Below the pieces are notes generated by a model, which worked only from the letters and a program-made list of their open reading frames with translations, did no database searches and had not been told where the DNA came from. A stretch of DNA of 21,723 nucleotides, taken from NCBI RefSeq assembly GCF_000003605.2, contig NW_003133360.1, forward strand, positions 23,692 through 45,414. Reading direction: 5' to 3'. The position numbers and the translations under genes are program-made. This document shows, in pieces, positions 1-12,000 of the stretch; within the stretch, counting starts at the first letter, position 1; every line of letters begins with the position of its first letter. The stretch is from Saccoglossus kowalevskii (Eukaryota; Hemichordata; Enteropneusta; Harrimaniidae).

Positions 1-33
1 AGCTTTTTCTAGCTGTTAACAGCTTTTTCTCAG

Positions 34-75
34 ATGCGTGTCATCCAGTTTTGTTCAAAGTTGGTACAGGGACAG
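34..75 (+). CDS. Exon 1 (tentative, internal exon of the UIM gene)
   Basis: A 42-bp segment lies between a pyrimidine-rich tract ending in CAG and a GTAATA donor. Read at phase 0 it gives 14 residues (MRVIQFCSKLVQGQ) and joins exon 2 in frame. All three frames are open here, but exon 2 is open only when entered at phase 0, which selects this reading. The short length keeps confidence low. The leading ATG is probably not the start codon because it sits directly on a splice acceptor. Confidence 0.5.
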
Positions 76-3000
76 GTAATAATTGTTTACAAGTGCACAT
101 CGCATTATATGTTTAACAAGTTATAAATTGTCTCAGAAAAGCCAAATGAATATATTTTTATCCCACCCCCTAAAATTGTAACACATCAATTCTGAACAGA
201 ATTTTAATACAGCTCATAATGAATTAATTCACTCTGACCCCAACTCAGTACAATATAAGTTTTTAAATTTTTTTCTGAGCGGGGGCTATGATATGTCATG
301 TCTTGTTTAATATGAAACTTCATAATACTGATAGTTACTGCCCTTTTTGCATGATCTCAATCATGGTGTGTTCATTTTATTTATAGATGAGTGGTCTACG
401 TGATTTGTTTTACCTTCTAGAAGGATCTGTTCATGATATGAAGATACGTCCAACACCTGAAAATCAGATTTCACTTGAGGTAACATTGTTGTCATGTTTT
501 GATGGTATAGTTCAACAGATATAACACTTCCCTTCCTAGAAACCTTTTAGGTCAGACTATTTAAGTGTTTCTTTAATCCAAACTCCAAAGTTGACAATGG
601 TGAAATTGCTAGTTTACAAAACATGGCAACAGGGTACTATGACAGAACCCCACACCCTCCTCGTGTTTTTTGCTGCGTTGAATACACCACATCTCGAGTG
701 AAAATAACTTCCATACCCAATGAAAGCCACAGGGAGGGTCTTGGGTTCTGTTATTATTTCATATTAAAGAAAGAACGTGCAACAACCGGGATGGCATTTA
801 GGTCGAGGAATCCTATTGCCCATTAATATGTTCCAAAATAGTGTTACGCCTTAGCAACATGTGTCAGTGTAGAGCGCGTGTCACTGTCTGTGTGAAAATA
901 AAATAGTCATAATATTAACGTCTAATCTGAGTCACTGTTCAAATAAATAACTTGTGGACGTTTAGTTGGGGTCACGACAGAATTTGAACTGGATGACAGT
1001 TTATGTTGAAGTTAAAAGTTCCACCATAGAATTGTGCATAAATTTGGCAAACATGCCGTGCAACTGTGGTACTCCACTGACGGGATGACTTTCATCGACA
1101 GTGGTCTTCACTGAGCTGCACGCTACAACTTCGTTTGTGATGTTGCTTGCTAGCCGTGGATTGAATGAGTCTTGGTTACCAGTTAAAACGCTGCTCATTT
1201 AACGTTGTAATCTTTATTTGGAACTGAGTAACTCCGCAATGGCGCCAGCAGAAACCTCCTGGTATCTCGAAGTTGATGGTTGCGCCTCCATAGCAATCGC
1301 TGATTTTACTGCTGGTGGATCTTCTGAGAGCCCTTCAAAGTTTATAAAACTCAGTTTCCAGGTGGTCAACATGCATTAAGTTCTCCCAATCGTAGTATTC
1401 CATGTGATGTACACTAATGTGCCAAAAATGTTGCTGAACGATTTGAACCAGACAAAAATAGCCGGCGAAAATGTGTTTACAAAATAAAAATAGTTTGATA
1501 GCCAATGGAAATACCATGTTCATTTGCATATCGACGGTGAAAATACCAAAAACATTATTGCATGGTGATCAAATAAGTGACTGCCTAAAAGTACCATTAC
1601 TGTTGTTCAAATTTCATTCCCTTCGGCAAGTAAATTCATGTACCCCAAGGGGAAAATATTGTTTATTTTTGCTATGTTTTGAAAAACGATACTCCTAAAG
1701 GGACTACTTTGTTTGCTCTCAGACCTCATTTGCATATGAGGTGTGGGAATACCGATTTTGATTTCAGGGACGAATCAAAATAAACTGCAGTACATATGTA
1801 ATAATCACTAATATATAAGGCTTTGAAACTAGCATGAAAAATTCCTAGCGAAATGAAAGTCAATTTTGTGGTACAACGCTGTTGATTGGCTTTACATCAC
1901 ATGCAAATGTTGATGATCCAAAGACCACTGAGCACTCTCCATATGCAAATATTCTAATGTTGACAGTATTGTATGGTACTACTATTCATACAATGTATGT
2001 ATGTAAAATGATAGGAGGAAATTCACTGGTGACAGTGAAGGAGTAATGTACACAATGATGTATGCAAATTAAATTGAACATCCAGTGTTCAAAAACAAAA
2101 ACAAAACAAAGAATGAAAGTTGATTTGCGAGAATTAAAATAATATCAATCAGTAACCCTATCATGTACTGTAAATATTCCAATTTAAGCATCATGTTTCA
2201 CAAATAAATATTTATTTTTATTTCTTACTCTGATATAGTCACTTTATTTGAGAATCATGATTCTAGCCTGAAAAAAAATATTTATTTTCTGTCCTCTCCT
2301 GAATTGTCACTGAAAATTGACAAGCATAAATGACTGAAACAAAGCTGGTCTTTAGTATAAATTATATGGTGTGTTTCCCGTTTTCTTTGCGTCCTGAAAA
2401 CAGCTGACTAGTGACAACATATTTGATGGATTCAATTGGTGTTTTTATTTAATAGAATGAGTTACTTAGGTTAAAAGTATGTGACAACTTTCTGGTGAAT
2501 TATACCGGATCTTGGCTGAAGACCGTTCAATGGTTATGTCATTTATCCACAATGGTAGCACAATACCATGACATTGGTAAGAAAATATAGTCTTGTGTTT
2601 CATTCTATTATGTTTTAATACCTACAGGTATTTATATAGTTATCTAAAGAATAATAGTCAGTTATATTCACCAAGCAGTGAGTGAATGAGCTAACACTGC
2701 GACAACAAAATTGCATGATATCTAGCTTAGAGTTGACATCACATACAAGTCAGTTTGAGAAATATATATTTGCAATCAATCACAGAAATTAATTTGCTGA
2801 CGAGTGTTATTCTGTGGTTGAGGAACTGCCATCTGGGTTACATTGGGATGTCATTCAGGGTTATTGCTCCTATTTTATCATTCTTGAAAATGCAATTATG
2901 TAATGTCTAGTGTAGATATAAATTACGTCACAATGTATTCTTTCATATTATTTATGATTTATGAAGATGTTTGATTTAGACCGATTTGACCACGGTCTTG

Positions 3001-6000
3001 AATTATTAGTTTGACCATTTGTTTTGGGTGTCGCATATAAACATAACAAATAAATACATAGTTGATTCTCACCTGTTCATGTGGTGAATATTTAGTGTTA
3101 TATTTATTGTCATAACTAATACTATTTTTATTGTTCTAGGAGAAAACAGTAACTTGATGACATATGAGGAATTTGATACTTTATGTAAAGCCAATCGTCA
3201 TTTACCCATCCCTGATAGGAATAATAACCTAAATACTGGTGAGCAATGTACATGCAAAACTATATGAGTATTAATCAGACATTGATTAGTAAATTATGGA
3301 TACGTCTATAATATAGTTTCAAATATTCATTTTTTTTTCATGGTTACTGGTAAATACACAGTATGAAAAAAGTTGCAATAAATTCATCAGTAACACAGAG
3401 AAAAGAGTTACTTCTGATTGTTTTGTTTCAAACTGATCAAAAATAATTTTCACTTCAGTCAAAATTCATAAAAAAATCACAACCTAGAAATCAAGGAAGG
3501 TGTTTTCTGATTGGATGAAAAGCAATTACTGTAAAATGACTAATTTTCACTGGGTTTTAAATTTACGGTTTTATCACTGAGATAATGTATTCTGTGCTAA
3601 ATTTGACATATTCACTGGGTTTTAATTTACCGCATTTTTCAGTCTGCGAAATAAGCAAAATTAAAACCCAGTGAATAATAAACCTCTTTACAGTATACAA
3701 GTTTCTATATCAACCGTGGTACCTCCTGGGATTGTTCATCAAACAAATGATATGTTAGTGATACATGTATAGTCTCACCAAAACCATTTTCGTTTTCGAC
3801 CACAACATTCCTAAACTGTAGAAAAAATCTGTTTACATACTGAGATGTAAATGTAAAAAGTTAGCACAAAGTACAATAAATTAGCCCCCAGTGTTTTACT
3901 CACAAGATTCACTACACTGCTTTTTAGAGTAAGAATGTAAAATGCAATTGCAAAATGGTACTATAATCATATTTAAATTATTTCTATGATTTCTTAACTA
4001 GGTATTGCATACAAGTTGAATGGAAGGACTTTTGTTGATATGATATTTAGGTATGTTTGTACTGTAATACAGTCTAAGTTTGACATTTTCTAGTGTTCTA
4101 TACCGCCAACAAATGTTTATGTTGAGTACTGCAGTATGCAATGTATATGTATTTTTGTGATGTATGTTTATTTTCAGTGATTATCACAATCAAACTAAAT
4201 TTGGTGATGCAGTCAAAGAGGATATTCCAACTGTGCAAATCAGAGACCGTAACCATGGCAACAGATCACTTTTAATTATTGATAAATTGAGAGAGTACAA
4301 CATGGTGAGTCCTATTAAAGTAACATCAATATTTCATTGTGTAATGCAAAATATAAGTCTTTTGTGCCAAGATTTTAATCATAAATTCTGGGAAAACGGA
4401 AATAATACCATTTTGGAATGACCTGAGATAGAGGACACCTTTGAGTAATCAGCTATAATTGGGTTAATGGTTTTCATGGGTGTTTTGTTAACAGGCACGA
4501 CAAAGAATCCTGGATAGAGCTCTGTTTACTTTGATTAATAAACAAACACCAGGTTTATCAGCACAAGGTACGTGACATATATTACCTACTGGGTGATTTA
4601 TATATTTCAACCCCATTCAGTAATATGTTAGCAAGTTTATCTAGACTAGTCTATTAACTATTTTCGGCCCAACCATTCTGAAAATTAAAGAAACAGATGT
4701 TTATATCATCCCTCAAAAAAAGTGTTAATATAATCTGTCATGAAGCTGCAAATGTTAATGTGAAAAGTAATAGTGTCATTGATGTCATTGAATTCTCAGG
4801 TATTATTAAATTTTTCAAATTATGTATATTACTATACATGTAGCAGTGTTTCTTGAGTTTTCCATGTTTGTCTGTCTGCATCCATTGAATGTCTTGACTG
4901 ATTATTCTCTAAAGTGGTTTTATGAAACAGATTATGTGAATGTGATAAATCAATCCATGGTTATTTGGCGTTGTGAAATGTTTACACCAAAACTAAACAA
5001 AAAAGTCAGTTTACAAACTGTCATCAAAATTTTTCATATTAGGAATAGCCTGAATTAGTGCAATATGTTTTCTGCTGCTCATACAAGTGGTTGTTCAACT
5101 CGAATACAGAAAAAATCGATGACAATGACAAGCCTACAATTAAGTTGTGCTTTATTTACTCTGAGAAAAAACGAATTGATTCCTGCAATGAGTTCACAAC
5201 CAACCATAACCTTATCGATAATCAATGCAGCATATAGGACAACCTTTAGTGTCTAGCCCTTGGTTTGTATTTTTGTAGGAAATTCAATGTCTGCTCTAGG
5301 ACCCAGAATATCATGCTTTACTTAAAATGACAAATATATTTACCATTAGTGTTTTTAGCATACTGCACAGTGTATATATTTATGTCTAATTTACTAGTAT
5401 TTCCTGTTCTATAATGTTTTTTTGTCAGAGATGGTAAATGCCGAGTTAATTCCATCAATTCATGACTTGATTCATTGGGATTTATTCTCCTATTGGCAAC
5501 TATGGTTACAGGTAACTATAGTGATATACTCTATTATTATTGCTGGGAAAGGATTGACCAGCTTTGTTACTAGTCCAAGAAAATTGTTCAGCTTGGAATG
5601 TGTCTGAACCCCTCATTACTATGCAAGAATGTAGGGATGTACCAAGAAAATTGTTTTTCTGGTTATTATTAATATTATTATTATTAATTCTTCCCTACAT
5701 CTCATTCTGTTAATTGGTCAATCTCACATGCAATATGCTTTTCATAAACGCTGCATCAGCTTACAATACCCAATGTCAAGTTATAAGTATAGGGTGGTTG
5801 GGTGCTACTATCGGTATAACCAATTCTTCATAGCTGACCAACTGACCATGTTGGATTCTATGGATAATCACTTTTTTTTAAAAGCTTAGTGATTACCATA
5901 TTTATCCAGGTAAGAGCCCCAGGGTCCTGAACATGGAAAATTGCCAAAAAATAGGGTGGGTATTTGCCCGAATATCCCCTGCAAAAAAAAAAGAAAATTT

Positions 6001-9000
6001 GCGAAAATCGAACTGAGGCAGGGAATAAAACGGCAAATGAAAACATGCAACAGAAATAAATGAACAATATGCAACATTAGAAGTAAAACAAAAATAATTT
6101 ATTACCCAGAATGTGACAAATAAACCAGAAATAATAAAAATCGACAGTGAGGAATCATTTGAATTAGGATTTCCCTTCCGACAAACACACCCAATACGTG
6201 TGAACTCAAAATTAACTAAAATGTCAGGGGTTAAACTGTGTAAAATTATTTCCGGTCTCGACAAATTAGGGATCAACTGTCACACAAGATCAATAATAAT
6301 TTACAAATTTACAAAGTCAAAATTATAAAAATTCATAGCTGTTTGAAAAAACTTCTCAGATCTTTATTTATACGTTCACTGCCATCATCGTCACACTCAA
6401 AACCCTTAAAATTCACTACGTTTAATTACCCCCATAGACTCCGGTCAGTCAAAATGACTATTTTGAACTATAGGCATTAATCAGCAATTCTGCCAGTGAC
6501 AGAGAGATAGAATCTAGGTCAGGGAAAGCCCCCATGACCCCAAGATTCTTTCTCCTTTACGTCACGAACCACGTGACTGAGGCCATATGGTCGCGCCATT
6601 ACGGCTGGATATTCACTCTTCTTTCTTCTCCGCATCGACGGAGATGAAGTTTAGCGGCTCTGCCTGCATAGCCTGCTTTTTTTTTCCTGTCGGGTTTCTG
6701 GCTTGGGTTGTTGTCGTGGTGCAGTAACAGACATTGTAGCTGGTAGGATAAGTTTTCCTTGTCATTTTTCCCCACGTGTTGATTTTTTCTTTGTGTGTAT
6801 CATTTTTCACAACAAAGTGACAAAAAGACCCAGCGACGTAACTTAATCACTTGTTGGTTTCGTTGCATCACCTTTTCCACTGTATTTCGCTTTCCTTATG
6901 CATGTCATGTTCATTTTATGCTTGATCATTGTATTTAGAAATGGATAGATGTGATGACAACACCAGAGGCCCGCCGCTGTTTTTGTCTTCTTGTTTTTCG
7001 AGTCGTCTGTGCAGTGGTTATAATCAGAATTTACCAGCATAGAACCCGCATCCGAAATGCTATTTTTTGCCGTGGTTGCGTGCGGGGTTCAGGGTTTTTG
7101 CCTTGAAGGCATGTTTTCACTGAAGTTCTGAGGCCTGAGATGTTTTATTCAGAGCCATGCAAATCGCTGAGACTGATCGCGTCGCTCGTATTTTCACAGC
7201 AAGGTCGCGCATCCAGTAAAAATCGGTTAAAGTGATTTGCTTGTTTGGCATGAGTGGAAAGTCCTTACGCTCGGCTACTGGTACTTTGTGTACCGAGATG
7301 GTGGGCATCCTCACAGTCTGTGTTTTCAGGCGGTGGTTTACCTGATTTACATTGAGGCTGTGCCCCTGGAGGTCTTTCCTCCTATGGGGTCCACTGCGGG
7401 TCCTTTTGTGGATCCGTTCGTGCACGGCGCCAGGTTTGCCTCCGAGATGAGGGCTTTGGTCGAAGGACTGTCGGGGCAAATTGCATCCCTGGCAGGCCGG
7501 GTAGATCAGACGCAGTTGGAGCGAGCTGTCTCCACTGCGGCCCCTCGGTGGGCATGCAGGAAGAAACACGAAAGCATCGCTCACATTCAAAACATGTCTC
7601 TTCTGGGGAATCCCCCGTTCCCAGCCGCGACTCTCCCGCTGATTTGGGTGAGGCCGAGGCTCAGGCTAGTTGCATCGGGTCTCTTCTGGGACTTCGGGCA
7701 TTAACTGGCAAAGGCCAAGTCGGCGTCACTGTAGCTGTCGAACAAAATCCTTAAAAGCTTCGTCCTGAAGTTCATCGATATCCTCCCACACAATTTGGAC
7801 TTAGCACTTTTAATCCAAGGATTTCGCAGTCTGTCAGCTTGGCACTTTTCATGCATGTCTAATCACAATAACGAGACAAGAAAAATGGGGTCTCTCTGCT
7901 GCGATGGCACACAATGCAATCATCTTTGACCTTTATGCATCTGTTTTACTGATTGGCTAAGAATGACATCACTACTAGTGACATTGCTTCCTTATCAGAC
8001 TCAACACTTATCAATCATGGTGAAAGTTATCATTCAGCAAGTTCCGGCGGTTGGAATGTCTCACTATATGAATATCACGTTGGGCTTGAAATAGGAAGTT
8101 TTTTTATTAACGACAGAAGAATAGTTTTCATGACAGAAATGCAATAGCGGTGATAAAAGATGGTAAAAAAGTTGTCAGTCTTCGGCGTGACATTGTACCA
8201 TTGTTGGCCCCAGTTATGCATACGCTAGCTGCTACCAAATATTTTATAAAGCCAAAATAACGTGATTTCAACCACTCTCTCAGTATGGGCAGCTACAATA
8301 TTGCAACATTGGTTTAATTGTTGATGACACTTCGGCCAACCGAGTGCGACTTACTTCGCAGCTCTCCTTATACGAGTTGCTTGAATTGTTTTTAAGGAAG
8401 CACAAACCAAACAGCAGGCCCTTTTTAGGGCCATGACATATTTCAAAAACAGAACTACTGTTTCTGCTTTAATATACATTTACTTGCTGACTGTTATGAT
8501 TCTGAAAAAAAAATCTTGAAAAATAAATGTAAACCAGCGGTGAACGAGCTACCCTGAAGACAGAAAGCAAAATTACCTAAACAGCTATTAACCCCTTGTT
8601 TTATGCAATTAACAATTATTTTTTAAAGAATGTTTATAAGCATCACAACAGACTGCAACTGTTAATACAATCACAGTCAACTAATAGAAAATAGGTTTTT
8701 GTTATTTTTTGTGTAGAAAAAGACCGCTTGCGCGTATACCCGGATATGACCTCAACTTCTTTATTGTGTCAAAAGTGGGGGTGGGCGTTTGCCCGGGCAT
8801 GGGCTCTTACCCGGATAAATAAGCTCAATATTCCGTTAGCACCATTTTATTTCAGGAATCGCTTGGATTTTTTACTGATTTATCAAAACATTTTGTTACG
8901 TCTGATCATGAATCTTCAGCAGTGGATGACCATGTGTCAGAAAACAAGATGGTTGCTATAGATCAACTTGTTACACTCAGACTGACATCACTGGGGTTCT

Positions 9001-12000
9001 TTGTGAGGATTAGTCACCCGACATGTAGACATTAGACGCTCAGATTTGTCACAAACACTGTGAGCAAAGTAGTGTTCATTAGGCTGGATCTCAAGTTAGC
9101 AAAATGCCACCCTGATTTCTCTGATCAGGATGTTTACATGCATAATGATTAGGCATATGTTTTGCTTTTTTATAAAACAGCTACACTTGTATGTCATCTT
9201 ATTTGTCCCTGTTCAAATGACCTCCTTGCTTGTGCGTCCATCTGTGGACCAATCACATTCAAAGTTCATACATATATTATACATTTTCATGCTTAGAATT
9301 CATAAAAATCAAGCATTTCAGCCATTGCAGAACTGGATCTTGGTTCATTCAACTTGGTACACACATTAATCTTAATGTAACCTTGATGCATGTCATTTTG
9401 TTTTTCAGATTCAATTTTGTATTGGTTTTAACAATTACAGTTCTGGAGCCATATCTTCGACATGCCTTGACTCATTGCAATCAAACTTTACAACTTCATT
9501 ATGATACCACGCACATGATACCATAACATGAATTTGTTCTGATTCAAAATGGCTGACTCAGTTTTGTTTACTGTCGAACAACGCAGTCTCTGTCATGTCG
9601 TGACATGATTTTCCTATGTTTTAAAAGTACGTGCTATTACATTGAATATATTACAATGCATTCTTCACCTGCAGGTACATATGGGATTGCATGTATGTAG
9701 AACTGAGACAGTGGAGGAAACAAACAAAGTACAGAAGATGTATGAAAAGTATCACAATATACCAGTCTCCTGTACGTACATGTTATTCCAATTAACTTGT
9801 TGCAAATCACTGTCAATTTCATCAAACAAGAATACATTAATTTATGAAGTCATTGTATTACTTTTATTATACTCTATATTTATCTACTGTGTATTTCCTG
9901 CAGCATCACCATCTGGTCAGTTACAACTTAGTTACATTGATGATAATGATGATAACACCAATTGTAATCCTGCCATCCATCCTTTGAGAGAACAGAATGA
10001 AAACAACCATAATAGGAATAAAAGTTTTGAGGTTGTGTCAACCATCGAAACAGGTGACTATGCTCCAGACTCACAGACCGAAGAGGCTATGCTTCAATGG
10101 GTGAGAAATGCACGACTACCAAATATCATTAGTATGCAAATAAGGCAATTAGTATGCAAATAAAGTGATACTCTATATCCAGAGTACATTTTTTTCATTT
10201 TCTACTTTAACAGATAAAGGTATTGCTGCTTCAGCATCTGCTGCATTGAATCAACACTGCTGATTACATATTGTGTCTTACAATTAGTATTTGGCCATGT
10301 TAGTATTAAGTATGGTATACAGCAAATTGACTGCTTTGTGTAAAATATTGCTTGTGTCAACCTAATCATATATAGAAAAATAAAAAGTGTGTTCATGTAA
10401 AGAAATTATAAAACAACCTCTTTCTCAATCATTTACACTAGGCGCTGGCACTGAGTACACAAAATAACACTGGAGAAGATGAAGAGATCAGCTTAGCACT
10501 TGAAACAAATGCAAAGGAAACCCAAACACGGCAGAAAGAACCCATGAGGAGACCGAAAAACGGTAAAACCCTAAATGATGTGGCTGCTACAACAGTTGAT
10601 GATTGCCCAGATTCCATTCCGCAGGAAAGATGCAAAACACCTGTTAACACACTCACAGAAACACAGTCACTAAAGACTCAGAGATCATCAAGATATAGAA
10701 CTCCTAGTGGTAAATATGTAAGAAGGGAGATGAAAGAAAATCCAACCCTCAGAAGTAGTAAGAAAAGAAAAGGTACACCAGATGGGGGAAATGGAAAAAA
10801 GAAATCCAGAATTAAGTTGAATGTAAGCCAAGAGGATGAAGATGAAGAATTGAAAAAAGTACTTCAGTTAAGTTTAAAGGAATGTCAGCATGAAGCTAAA
10901 GTAGAGGATGATTTAGAGAAAGCACTAGCATTGAGTTTACAAGAGACAACGATTGATGGAACACTGAATGATGCAAGTAAGATGAGTAATGATCATAAAC
11001 TAGATTGTGATGTTCCACATCTGCCATGTGCTGGTGTTGCAGCTAGTCAGGTGTATGTTAATCATCAAAAGCTTCGCCATTTGAGTACTACCCAGTCTCC
11101 TAAACATTCGGACCAGAAGACTTCAACTGACCAAAATACTGCCAACTCATCTGGACATACTGACAACAACACTGCCAACTTGTCTGGACATTCTGACCAC
11201 AACACTGCCAACTCATCTAGACATTCTGACCAAAGCACTGCCAACTTGTCTGGACATTCTGACCACAACACTGCCAACTCATCTAGACATTCTGACCAAA
11301 GCACTGCCAACTCGTCTGGACATTTTGGCCACAACACTGCCAACTTGTCTGGACATTCTGACCAAAACACTGCCAACTCGTCTGGACATTCTGACCACAA
11401 CACTGCCAACTTGTCTGGACATTCTGACCAAAGCACTGCCAACTCATCTAGACATTCTGACAACAACACTGCCAACTCATCTAGGCATTCTGACCACAAC
11501 ACTGCTAACTTGTCTGGACATTCTGACCAAAGCACTGCCAACTTGTTTGGACATTCTGACCAAAGCACTGCCAACTCATCTAGACATTTTGACAACAACC
11601 CTGCCAACTCATCTAGACATTCTGACCACAACACTGCTAACTCGTCTGGACATTCTGACCAAAACGCTGCCAAACCATTGCTTGAAAACACTGCTAAAGA
11701 GATAGATGAAGACAATGCAGACACTCTCATCTATGATGATACCATGCAAGAAGATATGATGGATGTCGACACACAAGAAGAGGAACCTGAAACTGAATCA
11801 GGAATACTCGCTGCAAAACTATTGATTGAAAATGCTGTCATAGCAACAGATGAAGACACTCTTATATATGATGATACCATGCAAAAACATGTGATTGATG
11901 TTGACACAAATGAAGAGGAACCTGAAACAGAATCAGGAACACTAGCTGCAAAACCAGTGATTGAAAATGCTGTCATAGCAATAGATGAAAACTACATTGC

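Larger units (their letters stand above)
480..2455 (+). other. Intron 2
   Basis: About 2.0 kb. It contains an imperfect hairpin at 640-753, two short divergent ORFs around 1001-1379 in locally less AT-rich sequence, and a cluster of five octamer (ATGCAAAT) sequences between 1522 and 2069. From 2100 to 2450 it is AT-rich with A/T homopolymers and nothing recognisable. Confidence 0.7.
5899..8821. mobile_element. Candidate DNA transposon with 19-bp terminal inverted repeats
   Basis: Left terminus 5901-5919 reads TTTATCCAGGTAAGAGCCC. Right terminus 8801-8819 is its reverse complement with one mismatch (A to G). Each is flanked outward by TA (5899-5900 and 8820-8821), fitting a TA target duplication. 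A G-rich/TTTGCCCG subterminal motif occurs near both ends (about 5955-5980 and 8775-8800). I recognise no intact transposase. The interior has a retroelement-like block (6431-7754) and a HIRAN-like remnant (7953-8260), so it is composite or non-autonomous. The superfamily cannot be named. Confidence 0.5.
5512..9674 (+). other. Intron 8, transposon-rich
   Basis: 4,163 bp, phase 0, by far the longest intron here. It holds a 9-bp hairpin with an ATT-rich loop (5627-5700), a 2.9-kb TIR-bounded element (5899-8821) with nested fragments, and a dispersed repeat copy (about 9110-9565). Its length reflects insertions; the flanking exons keep frame. Confidence 0.8.

Noticed and set aside
5858-6276. Three minus-strand ORFs (up to 124 residues), Phe/Ile/Cys-rich
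   Set aside because: Composition is typical of AT-rich antisense translation, with no motif and overlap with a transposon end.
7117-7590. 157-residue minus-strand ORF
   Set aside because: Antisense to the gag-like frames in a GC-richer island where stops are rare. No recognisable domain.
11325-11705. 126-residue plus-strand ORF of LDILTKTLPTC-type repeats
   Set aside because: Out-of-frame reading of the same minisatellite.
11065-11730. 221-residue antisense ORF with ECPDELAVLWS-type repeats
   Set aside because: It is the reverse reading of the 33-bp coding minisatellite, whose length (a multiple of three) keeps several frames open. The plus frame is fixed by splicing and flanking motifs.
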